Below, piece after piece: positions 55,141 through 64,000 of a stretch of DNA of 64,000 nt; position 1 is the stretch's first letter; each line of letters begins with the position of its first letter. Origin of the DNA: Rhodoblastus sp963703385 (lineage in GTDB: Bacteria > Pseudomonadota > Alphaproteobacteria > Rhizobiales > Beijerinckiaceae). The notes under the pieces are model-generated. The model was not told the origin of the DNA. It saw only the letters and a program-made list of their open reading frames with translations, and ran no database searches. The stretch is taken from positions 496,001 to 560,000 of the forward strand of contig OY969816.1 of assembly GCA_963703385.1 (NCBI GenBank). The letters run 5' to 3'. The position numbers and the translations under genes are program-made.

Positions 55141-57300
55141 TCACTCGGCCGCGGCGGAGTCCGTCGCCGGCAGGCGGGCGAGCGAAGCGATCAAGGCGCG
55201 GTCCTGCATCAGGGCGGCGCGCTCCTTGCGCTGGATCCAGGCGGAGGCCTCTTCGAACGTGCGCGCCTCGCCGAGCTTGGCGATCGCCATCGCCCGCTCG
55301 GGCGCGATGTCGCCGCGCGGGCGATGGACGGCGGGCGGCAGGAAGGCCTCGTGAACGTCGCGGAACTCCGGGTCCTCGTGCAGGACGCGCAGCCCGTCCG
55401 CCATGTCGAAGCCTTCCGAGGCGAGTTCGGCGGACAAGGCGTTGGCGCGGGTCGCGATGGGCGGCGGCGCGCGCTCTTCGGGCGTCTCCAGCAGGCCGAT
55501 CCGGCGGAAGGCCATGCCCACCGATTTCAGCCCGGTGCCCCAGGACAATGGAATCGCCAGGATCAGGCCGGCGATGGTGGGAGACATCCAGGCGGCGAGC
55601 GAAGGCGAAAGCAAAAGCGCCGCGACCAGCGAAATGACGCCGAGAATGACGTGGTCGCGATGGCGGCGGATGATCGACTTGAACGGCACCGAGCCGTCGT
55701 CGCGGCGCTGCGGCTCCCATCCGGTGTCGAAGCCGAACAGGATGTGCAGCACGTGGCCGGAATGGACCAGCATCATGATCGGCGCGAGCAGGGCCGACAT
55801 CACCACCTCGAACAAGGTCGAGAGCACGAGCCGGATCGCGCCGCCGGAGCCGCGCCGGGTCGGGCCGTCGAACAGGGCGACGATCAGGCCGAAAAGTTTC
55901 GGCGCCAGCAGAACCGCCATGGTGACGATGAACAGCTCCAGCGACCGTTCGGCGTCGAACACCGGCCAGGTCGGGTACAAGGTGAAATCGCGGGAAAAAT
56001 ATTCCGGCCGGATATATTTCGCCTGCAGAACCAGCAGAATGCCGACCAGCAGCTGGGCAAGCCAGAGCGGCGAGGCCAGATAGGCCATGATTCCGGTGGC
56101 GAAATGCTGGCGGGTCGCGGGAACGAGCCCCTTGGCCGGCAGGACGCTGATATGCTGGAGATTGCCCTGGCACCAGCGACGGTCGCGGGCGGCCACGTCG
56201 ATCAGCGAGGGCGGGCATTCCTCGTAGGAGCCGGGCAGGGACGCCAGCATATAGACGCTGTAGCCGGCCCGGCGCATCAGCGCGGCCTCGACGAAATCAT
56301 GGGAGAGAATATGGCCGCCGAAAGGCGGCTTGCCCCTGAGATGGGGCAGGCCGCAATGGTCGGCGAAGGCTTTGACGCGAATGATCGCATTATGGCCCCA
56401 GTAATTGCCGTCGCGGCCCATCCAGCACGCCAGGCCGTCGGCGATGACCGGCCCGTAGATGCGGGCGGCGAATTGCTGGACGCGGGCGAAAAGCGTGTTG
56501 CGGTTGATGATCAGCGGCAGCGTCTGGATGATGCCGGCGTCGGGATCGGCCTCCATGGTCGCGGCGAGCGAGACGATGGCGGCGCCGGTCATCAGGCTGT
56601 CGGCGTCGAGCACGACCATGTGGTCGTAAGAAGCGCCCCAGCGCGAGACGAAGTCGTCGACATTGCCGGCCTTGCGCGCGACGTTCTTGGCGCGGTGGCG
56701 GTAGTAGACGCGGGCGTGCGGCCCCAGCCGGCGCCGCAAGGCGATCAGCGCCCGCTCCTCGGCGATCCAGACATCGGGATCGGTCGAATCCGACAGCAGG
56801 AACCAGTCGAAGGCCGCGCCATGGCCGGTCGCCTCGACGTCCTCGTAAATCGCCTGGATCGCCCCGAAGACGCGCGACGGCGCCTCGTTGTAGATTGGCA
56901 TGATGACGGCGTTGCGAGCCGTCAGTTTATCCGGCGGCGCCGCCGGCTTGGGGCGGCCGATCAGCAGATGGAGGAAGCCGACGATGGAGGCGGCAAAGGA
57001 CTGCGCGATCCAGGAGAAATTGGCGAGGAACAGGACCAGCAGCGTCCATTTCGGGAAAGTAATGCCGCCGACGTCGATGACGAGGAACATCTGATAGCCG
57101 CCCCAGGCGGTCAGGGCGAGGCCGCCGCCGAATGTGACGACGCGCGACAGCCAGGGCGCGGGGATGTTCCGGACGAATTTGCGCCGTTCCTTCGCCGCGT
57201 CGAAGCGAAACAGCTTCTGCGCCGGCATGGGAATCGGGCATTCCTCCGGCATGGCCGGCGCGCGCGGCGCGACGGCGGCCGAAGGGGGGGCGGAGTCCAT
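55141..57300 (-). CDS. opgH: Glucans biosynthesis glucosyltransferase H
   Basis: 719 residues. The start at 57300 overlaps the opgG stop (TAATG); an ATG at 57312 is also possible. N-terminal helices are followed by the GT2 catalytic domain (ARNAVIMPIYNEAPSRVFGA, VVLDADSLM with DxD, DRRWCQGNLQHI = QxxRW-like). About six helices then follow (ASPLWLAQLLVGILLVLQAK). It polymerises UDP-glucose into periplasmic beta-glucans across the inner membrane. The partner opgG lies directly upstream in the transcript. Confidence 0.95.
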   Translation of the reverse strand: MDSAPPSAAVAPRAPAMPEECPIPMPAQKLFRFDAAKERRKFVRNIPAPWLSRVVTFGGGLALTAWGGYQMFLVIDVGGITFPKWTLLVLFLANFSWIAQSFAASIVGFLHLLIGRPKPAAPPDKLTARNAVIMPIYNEAPSRVFGAIQAIYEDVEATGHGAAFDWFLLSDSTDPDVWIAEERALIALRRRLGPHARVYYRHRAKNVARKAGNVDDFVSRWGASYDHMVVLDADSLMTGAAIVSLAATMEADPDAGIIQTLPLIINRNTLFARVQQFAARIYGPVIADGLACWMGRDGNYWGHNAIIRVKAFADHCGLPHLRGKPPFGGHILSHDFVEAALMRRAGYSVYMLASLPGSYEECPPSLIDVAARDRRWCQGNLQHISVLPAKGLVPATRQHFATGIMAYLASPLWLAQLLVGILLVLQAKYIRPEYFSRDFTLYPTWPVFDAERSLELFIVTMAVLLAPKLFGLIVALFDGPTRRGSGGAIRLVLSTLFEVVMSALLAPIMMLVHSGHVLHILFGFDTGWEPQRRDDGSVPFKSIIRRHRDHVILGVISLVAALLLSPSLAAWMSPTIAGLILAIPLSWGTGLKSVGMAFRRIGLLETPEERAPPPIATRANALSAELASEGFDMADGLRVLHEDPEFRDVHEAFLPPAVHRPRGDIAPERAMAIAKLGEARTFEEASAWIQRKERAALMQDRALIASLARLPATDSAAAE

Positions 57301-58829
57301 TACAGCGTCCATCGGTAAAGCCAGGTCTCGGTCTGGGGCGCACCCTGGAAATCCAGTGTCAGGCGGATCTCGCAGGCGGTCTCGCCGGCGGGATCGATGT
57401 CGAACTGAACATAGCAGCTCTTGCGCTCCGCCGTCGGATAGACGTGCTGGGCGACGACCTTTCCAGGGGTGACGGAAACATTGGGGTTGAGAGCCGCGAC
57501 GCGGGCCGGATCGCTCAAGGAGTCGCCGCGGAATTCGACCAGGAAGCGCCTTTGCTTGGCGGCCGGAGCGCGTCCGCCGCGCGAGTTGACCGTTTCCGCG
57601 GCCGCGGGGCGCGCCGGCGGCGTCCAGCACCAGAACTGGCGATAGGCGAAATCGGCCTGCTGGCCTTTGACCAGCGGGGTCTTCGACCGCCAGAAGGCGA
57701 CGATGTTCTGGGCGGTTTCGTTGTCGGAGGGAATTTCGACCAGCTCCACCGAGCCGTCGCCCCAATCGCCGATCGGCTCGACCCAGAGCGAGGGGCGCAG
57801 CTCCCAATGGGCGTCGAAATCGTAAAAATCGTTAAAGGCGCGATGGCGCTGGAGGAAGCCGAACCCCTTGGGATTCTGGTCCACGAATTCGGAAATCTGG
57901 AGGGTGGACCGGTTGCTGACCGGGCGCCAGATCCATTCGCCGCGGCCGGTCAACATCTGCAAGCCGGCTGCTTCGTCCGCCGCCTCGCGCACGTCGTCGT
58001 CGCCGCGCCGGTCGAGCGGGTTGAACTGGCTGGTCGCGCTCATGGTCGCCAGTCCGAAGACATCGATCGCCGCGCGGGGGAACAGCGAGCACTCGACGTC
58101 GATGATGGTGGCGTCGCCGGGATGGAGGGTGAAGCGATAGGCGCCGGCGACGCTGTCGGAATCGAGCAGGGCGCTGATCGTCAGGGCGTGGTCGGCGACG
58201 CTCCCCTTCTCGATCCACACCGTCCGGAACAGCGGAAATTCCTCGCCGCGCGGGTCGCCGGTGCGGATCGAGAGCCCGCGCGAGTTTACGCCGAGTCTTT
58301 GGCCCGGCGCGGCGGAGCGGAAGAAGCTTGCGCCCTGGAAGACCGCCAGTTCGCGCAATTCGCCCTGATCGTTGCGCTGCAGCACCCGGAAGCCGGAAAA
58401 ATCGAGATTGGTCGGCGGCGCGCGCAACCGCAGCCCGCCGAAATCGAAATTGGCCGCGTCGTAATCGAGCTTCCGCGCCGCGCCGTTCTCGACCAGATTG
58501 ATCTGCATCCGCGAGGTGTAGACGAAGCCGCGAGGCAGGGGCTCGATGACGAAGCCGCTGGACTTGTCGTTCCAGATCAGCCCTTCGGGCCTGGTCTTGA
58601 TCGCCGCGAAAGCCTCGCGCGTCAGATTCGAAAAGGCTCCGGGCAGATCTGTCGGGGGCGCGGAAAAGGATTTGGCCGCGAGGTTCTTGGCCAGTTCGAC
58701 CACGGCGGCGTGGCTGAAAGGTACGGTTTGCGGCGCCTGGCCCTCGGCGAGGGCGGGAGAGACGGGGTTGACGACGGCGTAAGCGGCGGCTGTTCCGGCC
58801 AGTTGCAAAAGGTCGCGTCGCTTCAGCAT
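57300..58829 (-). CDS. opgG: Periplasmic glucan biosynthesis protein OpgG/OpgD
   Basis: 509 residues from the ATG at 58829. The signal peptide has twin Arg (KRRDLLQLAGTAAAYAV), suggesting Tat export as in OpgD; the operon position is that of opgG. The barrel domain shows FGFLQRHRAFNDFYDFDAHW, RPSLWVEPIGDWGDGSVELV and FAYRQFWCW. It shapes or branches osmoregulated periplasmic glucans made by OpgH. The catalytic Asp of family members lies in RHRAFNDFYD. The upstream reading frame is antisense to glmU and is not coding. Confidence 0.93.
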   Translation of the reverse strand: MLKRRDLLQLAGTAAAYAVVNPVSPALAEGQAPQTVPFSHAAVVELAKNLAAKSFSAPPTDLPGAFSNLTREAFAAIKTRPEGLIWNDKSSGFVIEPLPRGFVYTSRMQINLVENGAARKLDYDAANFDFGGLRLRAPPTNLDFSGFRVLQRNDQGELRELAVFQGASFFRSAAPGQRLGVNSRGLSIRTGDPRGEEFPLFRTVWIEKGSVADHALTISALLDSDSVAGAYRFTLHPGDATIIDVECSLFPRAAIDVFGLATMSATSQFNPLDRRGDDDVREAADEAAGLQMLTGRGEWIWRPVSNRSTLQISEFVDQNPKGFGFLQRHRAFNDFYDFDAHWELRPSLWVEPIGDWGDGSVELVEIPSDNETAQNIVAFWRSKTPLVKGQQADFAYRQFWCWTPPARPAAAETVNSRGGRAPAAKQRRFLVEFRGDSLSDPARVAALNPNVSVTPGKVVAQHVYPTAERKSCYVQFDIDPAGETACEIRLTLDFQGAPQTETWLYRWTL

Positions 58830-58957
58830 CGACAGGGCCGTCCAATCCGTCCCGAAAGGTGGTTGCGGGGCATGGCGGACCGCCCGCTCGCGCGCAAATT
58901 TCCTGACTCCGGGGGTTATACCGCAATTTGCGGCGGAGGCGAGGCCGATTTTTCGCT

Positions 58958-58985
58958 TTGCGGGCTTTTGCCGCTCCCCTATACC
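58958..58985 (+). promoter_or_regulatory. Possible glmU promoter
   Basis: TTGCGG, 16 bases, then TATACC, ending 27 bases before the glmU start. AGGGAC is the ribosome-binding site. It fits a housekeeping sigma promoter but is a prediction only. Confidence 0.35.
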
Positions 58986-59012
58986 TTCCGGGCGATATTT
59001 TAAGGGACAAAG

Positions 59013-60392
59013 ATGACCACGCCAAAGGATCCCGGCGCCGCGCCGCGTCGTTGCCTCGCGGTCGTGCTTGCCGCCGGCGAGGGCAAGCGCATGCGCTCGG
59101 GCCTGCCGAAAGCGCTGCATGGGATCGCGGGACGCTCCATGCTCGCCCACGTGCTCGACGCCGTGGGCAGGGCGGGCGCCGACGCGCTTGCCGTGGTGGT
59201 CGGGCCGGGGCGCGAGGATGTCGCCGCCGAGACCCGTCTTCAGGCGCCAGGCGCGCGGGTCTTCGTCCAGGCCGAGCGGCTCGGCACCGCCCACGCGGTT
59301 CTGGCGGCGCGCGAGGCTTTTGCCGAGGGCTTCGACGACATTCTGGTTGTTTTCGCCGACACGCCTTTGGTCCGGCCCGAGACTTTTTCGCATTTGCGCC
59401 AAAAACTGAAGGAAGGCGCGGGCGTGGTCGCGCTGGGCTTCGCGCCGACCGATCCGACCGGCTATGGCCGCCTGCTGACCGACGACGGCGGCGCGCTGCT
59501 GGCGATCCGCGAGCACAAGGACGCGACGCCCGAGGAATTGGCGGTCGGCGTCTGCAACGCCGGGCTGATGGCGCTCGACGGCGCCCGCGCGCTCGATTGG
59601 CTGGCGCGGATCGACAATTCCAACGCCCAGAAGGAATATTACCTGCCCGACGCGGTGGCGATCGCGCGCGGCGAGGGCGCGGCCTGCGCTTATGTCATGG
59701 CGCCGGCGGAGGAAGTGCTCGGCGTCAACGACCGTGTCCAGCTCGCCGCCGCCGAAGCCGAAATCCAGAACCGGCTGCGCCGCGCCGCCATGCTGAACGG
59801 CGCGACCTTGATCGCGCCGGAGACGGTGTTCTTTTCCCATGACACGGTTCTGGGCGCGGATGTCCTGGTCGAGCCCCATGTCGTTTTCGGCCCCGGCGTG
59901 AGCGTCGGCGACGGCTGCGTCATCCATGCCTTCTCGCATCTCGAAGGCGCGACTCTGGCGAAAAATGTCACGATCGGCCCCTATGCCCGCCTGCGTCCGG
60001 GCGCCAGGCTGGCGGCCAAGGCCAAGATCGGCAATTTCGTCGAGATCAAGAAGGCGGAGATCGGCGAGGGCGCCAAGGTCAACCATCTGACTTATGTCGG
60101 CGACGCCGAGATCGGCCCGCGCGCCAATATCGGGGCCGGCGTCATCACCTGCAATTACGACGGCTTTCTGAAATATCGCACCAGGATCGGCGCCGACGCC
60201 TTCATCGGCTCGAATTCGGCGCTGGTCGCGCCGGTCGAGATCGGCGACCGCGCTTTCGTCGGCTCGGGCTCGGTGGTGACCAGCGATGTCGAAGCCGACG
60301 CTTTGGTGGTCGCGCGCGGCCGCCAGGCGGTCATCCCCGGCTGGGCGACGGCTTTCCGCAAGAAAATGGCGGCGTTGAAAGCGGCGAAGTGA
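59013..60392 (+). CDS. glmU: Bifunctional UDP-N-acetylglucosamine pyrophosphorylase / glucosamine-1-phosphate N-acetyltransferase
   Basis: 459 residues. N-terminal uridyltransferase signature LAAGEGKRMRSGLPKALHG (residues 19-37). C-terminal left-handed beta-helix with hexapeptide repeats and the acetyltransferase block NFVEIKKAEIGEGAKVNHLT, YVGDAEIGPRANIGAGVITC, NYDG. It makes UDP-GlcNAc for peptidoglycan (murA here) and lipopolysaccharide. It is followed by glmS after about 200 bases, so the two form one pathway block. Confidence 0.97.
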   Translation: MTTPKDPGAAPRRCLAVVLAAGEGKRMRSGLPKALHGIAGRSMLAHVLDAVGRAGADALAVVVGPGREDVAAETRLQAPGARVFVQAERLGTAHAVLAAREAFAEGFDDILVVFADTPLVRPETFSHLRQKLKEGAGVVALGFAPTDPTGYGRLLTDDGGALLAIREHKDATPEELAVGVCNAGLMALDGARALDWLARIDNSNAQKEYYLPDAVAIARGEGAACAYVMAPAEEVLGVNDRVQLAAAEAEIQNRLRRAAMLNGATLIAPETVFFSHDTVLGADVLVEPHVVFGPGVSVGDGCVIHAFSHLEGATLAKNVTIGPYARLRPGARLAAKAKIGNFVEIKKAEIGEGAKVNHLTYVGDAEIGPRANIGAGVITCNYDGFLKYRTRIGADAFIGSNSALVAPVEIGDRAFVGSGSVVTSDVEADALVVARGRQAVIPGWATAFRKKMAALKAAK

Positions 60393-60598
60393 CCGCCCCG
60401 CCATTCGCGCCTCCGCAGACCGTTCCATTCCGCTCGTTCCCGTCATCCGCGAACCGCAAAGTCGATCGCCCGGATATCACGGGCTCGATTGGCCGCCTGC
60501 GGCGCCCGGCGCGTTAGGCGTGTAATCAAATTTGACTTGCGCGCTGGCTGGAACATGGCCTTTCCTGCGGCGGGGATTCGTTTGGAGACATCAGATTC

Positions 60599-62428
60599 AT
60601 GTGCGGCATTGTCGGCATTCTCGGTCAGGGCCCGGTCGCAGGTTCCTTGATCGACGCCCTGAAGCGGCTCGAATATCGCGGCTACGATTCGGCGGGCGTC
60701 GCCACGCTGGAAGAGGGCAGGCTAGAGCGCCGGCGCGTCGAGGGCAAGCTGCGCAATCTCGAGGTCCTGCTGCGTGAAAAGCCGCTTTTCGGCCGGGTCG
60801 GCATTGGCCACACCCGCTGGGCGACCCATGGCCGCCCGACCGCCAACAACGCCCATCCCCACGCCACCGAAAAGCTCGCGGTGGTCCATAACGGGATCAT
60901 CGAAAATTTCCGCGAATTGCGCCAGGAGCTGGCCGCGAAGGGCCATGATTTCGTCACCCAGACCGACACCGAGGCCGTCGTCCATCTGGTGACCGAACAG
61001 CTCGATCGCGGCCTGTCGCCGGTCGAGGCGGTGGCCGCGAGCCTGCCCCGGCTCAAGGGCGCCTTCGCGCTCGCCTTCCTGTTCAATGGCGAGGACAATC
61101 TTTTGATCGGCGCGCGGCGCGGCGCGCCTCTGGCGGTGGGCTATGGCGAGGGCGGGGAAATGTATCTCGGCTCCGACGCGCTGGCGCTCGCAGCCTTCAC
61201 CGACACCATCACCTATCTCGAAGACGGCGACTGGGTGATCCTGCGGCGCGGCTCGGCCGAATTCCGCGACGAGGACAACCGTGCGGTCGAACGTCCCAAG
61301 ATCAAGACCCAGGCCTCGGCCTTCCTGGTCGACAAGGGCAATTACCGGCATTTCATGGCCAAGGAAATCCATGAGCAGCCGGAGGTCGTGGCGCGCACCC
61401 TCGCCCATTACATCGACTTTTCCGCCGGATGCGTGCGGCTGCCCTTCGAGCTTCCCTGCGACGCCAGGAGCCTTGACGGCATCACGCTGGCCGCCTGCGG
61501 CACCGCTTATTACGCCGGCATGATCGCGAAATATTGGTTCGAGCGTTTCGCCCGCCTGCGCGTCGAGGTCGATGTCGCCTCCGAATTCCGCTACCGCGAC
61601 GCGCCCCTGCCGGAGCAGGGGCTGATGATCATCGTCTCGCAATCGGGCGAGACGGCGGATTCGCTCGCGGGCCTGCGTTTCGCCAAGGCGCACGGCCAGA
61701 AAGTGATCGGCGTGGTCAATGTGCCGACCTCCACCATCGCGCGCGAAAGCGACGTCACCGCGCCGACGCTGGCCGGGCCGGAAATCGGCGTCGCCTCGAC
61801 CAAGGCCTTCACCTGCCAGCTCACGGTGCTGGCGGCGCTCGCCGTCGCCCTGGGGCGGGCGCGCGGCGTGCTCGACGCGGCGGACGAGAAAAGGCTGATC
61901 AACGAGTTGATGGTGGTCCCGGGCCTGCTGGCGGAGGCGATGAAGCTGGAGCCGGGGATCGAGGCGCTGTCGCATCAGCTGAGCAAGGCGACCGACGTGC
62001 TCTATCTCGGCCGCGGCCCGTCCTACCCGCTGGCTTTGGAAGGCGCGCTGAAACTCAAGGAAATTTCCTATATCCACGCCGAAGGCTATGCGGCGGGCGA
62101 GCTGAAGCACGGGCCAATCGCGCTGATCGACGAGCAATTGCCGGTGATCGTGATCGCGCCGACCGATCCGGTGCTGGAAAAGACGGTCTCGAACCTTCAG
62201 GAAGTTTCCGCGCGCGGCGGGAGGATCATCATGGTCGGCGACGCCCACGCCATCGACGCCGCCGCCGTCTCGCTCGCCGGCGAAATCCGCCTGCCCGACA
62301 TGGCGCCCGATTTCGCGGCCATCGTCTATGCCGCGCCGATCCAGTTGCTGGCCTATTACACCGCGGTGTTCATGGGCAAGGACGTCGACCAGCCGCGCAA
62401 TCTGGCGAAGAGTGTGACGGTGGAGTGA
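60599..62428 (+). CDS. glmS: Glutamine-fructose-6-phosphate aminotransferase (isomerising)
   Basis: 609 residues. N-terminal glutamine amidotransferase begins MCGIVGILGQGPVAGSLIDA with nucleophile Cys2; LKRLEYRGYDSAGVA and GHTRWATHGRPT follow. Two SIS domains carry ACGTAYYAGMIAKYW and SQSGETADSLAGLRFAK. The C-terminus DQPRNLAKSVTVE is conserved. It makes glucosamine-6-phosphate, the first step to UDP-GlcNAc. No ribozyme-like leader is visible. Its 3' end is the attTn7 sequence recognised by Tn7-like elements. Confidence 0.98.
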   Translation: MCGIVGILGQGPVAGSLIDALKRLEYRGYDSAGVATLEEGRLERRRVEGKLRNLEVLLREKPLFGRVGIGHTRWATHGRPTANNAHPHATEKLAVVHNGIIENFRELRQELAAKGHDFVTQTDTEAVVHLVTEQLDRGLSPVEAVAASLPRLKGAFALAFLFNGEDNLLIGARRGAPLAVGYGEGGEMYLGSDALALAAFTDTITYLEDGDWVILRRGSAEFRDEDNRAVERPKIKTQASAFLVDKGNYRHFMAKEIHEQPEVVARTLAHYIDFSAGCVRLPFELPCDARSLDGITLAACGTAYYAGMIAKYWFERFARLRVEVDVASEFRYRDAPLPEQGLMIIVSQSGETADSLAGLRFAKAHGQKVIGVVNVPTSTIARESDVTAPTLAGPEIGVASTKAFTCQLTVLAALAVALGRARGVLDAADEKRLINELMVVPGLLAEAMKLEPGIEALSHQLSKATDVLYLGRGPSYPLALEGALKLKEISYIHAEGYAAGELKHGPIALIDEQLPVIVIAPTDPVLEKTVSNLQEVSARGGRIIMVGDAHAIDAAAVSLAGEIRLPDMAPDFAAIVYAAPIQLLAYYTAVFMGKDVDQPRNLAKSVTVE

Positions 62429-62459
62429 GGTGAAGGGGGCTGGGGGCGGGAAGAGCGTC

Positions 62460-64000
62460 TTACGCCGTGAGATAGTCAGGCAATTTCGCTTTCCGTTCGC
62501 TCATCAATATGAGCACGCATCCCACCGACTCTCCGTCCTTTTTGACCAATTCAAGCGTGCCGGCGGGAACGGTATCGTCCCATGCGAAATTGGCTGACAG
62601 AACCTTCAACACCTTGCGCTTGTATTCTGTGTCGAGGTTGCCGCCGAGATGGTCGCCCTTGGTTTCGAGGACGGTCACGCGGCGGCGCTTGTCGGATTGT
62701 TCCACCGCGAAGATGAAATCCGGGTAGATTTTCTCGCGTCGCCAGCCCTGCAAGCCATATTGGGCGCGGGCGACATTGCGATGCCACCAAACCAGCGCGC
62801 TTTCGCCGTCGAGATAAACCGCAACGTCGCGCTCGTCACCGTTCAATTCGTTTTCATAGACGGGAGAGAAAAGGCTCCGCTCCAACGGTCCGCCATGAGC
62901 GCCGAGCAACTGCCGGGCGGTCGCGGGCTCCGTCGTCTCAAGTTCGAAAGGCATTTGCCAGTTGCGACCGTCAATCCGCAGACGGAATTGAATTCGCGCC
63001 GCCGCGACTTCGGCCTTGAACAAGGCTTCGGCGCGGGCCGTTCTTTCTTCATCCAGCCCCTTGCGCAATTCTTCGATGATCAGACCGGAAAGCGCGCCGA
63101 TCTTTTCGGCTCCGAAACCTCGTTCCTTGAGGCGATTGGCTAATCTACCGACGACTTCGCGCCCGACAAAGGGATTGGGGATCAGGTCCGAAATCATCCG
63201 CACGGCATATGCCGGATCGAAGCGCAAAGCCTCGCCGCCCGCCGCAACTCGTTCCGCCACGAAATGTTCGGCCCCGTCACTCAGGGTGATGCGCTGCAAC
63301 TGGCTTTCAGCGGCTTGCGCGTTTTCCGGTATGCGGTCGGCGATGGTTCGCGGATCGTAGCCGCGCCAGTCAATGGCGGCGAGAATGTCCGTCTCGTAAT
63401 CGAGGTCGCGGACCTCTTTGCCTTGGACGCGCAACACCTTCGGCAGATAAATCTGGGTCGAGGAAAAAGCGGGGCGGCGCTGAATTTTGCGCAGTGTCGA
63501 TGCGGCCGCCGAAGGTTCCGCTTGCGCGACTGAGAGCACGAGATCACCCAACCCGTCATCCTCAAGCCCCTGCTTGATCGCGGCGACGACTTCGGCGGTT
63601 TCGGAATGATGGGTAACGATGTGGCATTCGTCCAGCGCGGCAATTCCCGTCTTCGTCGCGCCTGGCTGGCGCAGCACGCGCCCGACAAGCTGTTTCATTG
63701 CGTTGAGATTGGAGCTTGCCGCCAGCGCGCAGAGCACATAGGCGAAGGGACAATCCCAGCCTTCTTGAAGCGCCGCCTTGGTGATGATCGCCCGCACCCT
63801 GTTGGTCGGCGACAGAAGATCAAGATTTTCCGGCTGGTTGAGATCGTTGGTTTCCGCTGTTTTGACGGCGATTTCCGCTTCGTCGAAGCCTGTCGACATG
63901 AGCCAGGCCTTGACGTCCTCGGCGTGGATATGGCCGCTGGCGCGTTGTTCCGCCCCGGTGCGTTCGACCTGGACCAGCATGATCGGACGGATATAGCGCC
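62460..64000 (-). CDS. Type III restriction enzyme Res subunit (partial, 5' end beyond right edge)
   Basis: About 513 residues from the edge, C-terminal part. Helicase domain 2 motifs: NRVRAIITKAALQEGWDCPF and MKQLVGRVLRQPGATK (motif VI Arg residues). A C-terminal nuclease of PD-(D/E)xK form: YPDFIFAVEQ, then VTVLETKGDHLGG. The frame is open to base 64000 (YIRPI just before MLVQVERTG). In type III systems Res partners a Mod methyltransferase, expected beyond the edge. It ends 31 bases from glmS in a convergent arrangement. Confidence 0.88.
   Translation of the reverse strand, partial: RYIRPIMLVQVERTGAEQRASGHIHAEDVKAWLMSTGFDEAEIAVKTAETNDLNQPENLDLLSPTNRVRAIITKAALQEGWDCPFAYVLCALAASSNLNAMKQLVGRVLRQPGATKTGIAALDECHIVTHHSETAEVVAAIKQGLEDDGLGDLVLSVAQAEPSAAASTLRKIQRRPAFSSTQIYLPKVLRVQGKEVRDLDYETDILAAIDWRGYDPRTIADRIPENAQAAESQLQRITLSDGAEHFVAERVAAGGEALRFDPAYAVRMISDLIPNPFVGREVVGRLANRLKERGFGAEKIGALSGLIIEELRKGLDEERTARAEALFKAEVAAARIQFRLRIDGRNWQMPFELETTEPATARQLLGAHGGPLERSLFSPVYENELNGDERDVAVYLDGESALVWWHRNVARAQYGLQGWRREKIYPDFIFAVEQSDKRRRVTVLETKGDHLGGNLDTEYKRKVLKVLSANFAWDDTVPAGTLELVKKDGESVGCVLILMSERKAKLPDYLTA

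Noticed and set aside
58830..60446. Long N-terminal extension of the opgG frame, antisense to glmU
   Set aside because: OpgG begins at its signal peptide (58829); the upstream part is the reverse of glmU codons.
60393..60598. glmS ribozyme
   Set aside because: The leader has no recognisable ribozyme core, and this element is typical of Gram-positive bacteria.

Overview
This 64 kb window is chromosomal DNA of a GC-rich alphaproteobacterium. Several features point to the Hyphomicrobiales (Rhizobiales), in or near the Beijerinckiaceae/Methylocystaceae: a PodJ-like polar organiser, a PleC-like PAS histidine kinase, a DUF4167 protein, an OpgG/OpgH glucan pair and a Bradyrhizobium-type dispersed repeat. 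The genus cannot be fixed from the window alone.

Layout. 0-7.3 kb: an isomerase cut by the left edge, a frameshifted MerR regulator, a PodJ-like coiled-coil/Sel1 protein split over two frames, and murA. 7.36-21.6 kb: a variable region bounded by tRNA-Thr(GGT) and tRNA-Ser(CGA). It holds truncated genes (XRE regulator, HD phosphohydrolase, MgtE, two integrases, an IS remnant), an intact IS4-type element, a polyhydroxyalkanoate-depolymerase-like esterase, and an O-heptosyltransferase (broken by a stop codon) next to a strand-loop-strand repeat protein. It also holds an operon of a dual-specificity phosphatase, two unknown proteins and a YbjN/Sel1 protein, an AraC regulator and several small conserved proteins. 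21.9-28 kb: rplU-rpmA, a GNAT enzyme, obgE, proB, a DUF1778/GNAT toxin-antitoxin pair and an SQR-like flavoprotein. 28.2-42 kb: IS701 and IS5 elements frame murJ, a YdjC-type deacetylase, a GT61 glycosyltransferase, a TerC-type membrane protein, pyroglutamyl peptidase, meaB, a DUF1003 protein, an outer-membrane protein, an ICMT-type methyltransferase, nadD and proA. 42-55 kb: a class A penicillin-binding protein, a YcgN-type protein, a spermidine-synthase-like methyltransferase, an M20 peptidase, pterin dehydratase, the PleC-like kinase, pepN, a LOG-family protein and a coiled-coil membrane protein. 55-64 kb: opgH-opgG (periplasmic glucans), glmU and glmS (UDP-GlcNAc), then a type III restriction subunit that runs off the right edge.

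Themes. Envelope construction dominates: murA, glmS and glmU supply and use UDP-GlcNAc, murJ flips lipid II, the PBP polymerises it and OpgG/OpgH make glucans. A dispersed palindromic repeat family with CTAG/TTAG-like ends occurs at least six times, mostly between convergent genes. At three genes its terminal CTA/TTA supplies the stop codon. IS701 and IS5 elements sit exactly at its edges. Single-base frameshifts occur in the MerR gene, podJ and pepN. Because pepN is a core gene, indel errors in the assembly must be considered before any of these is read as a true pseudogene.
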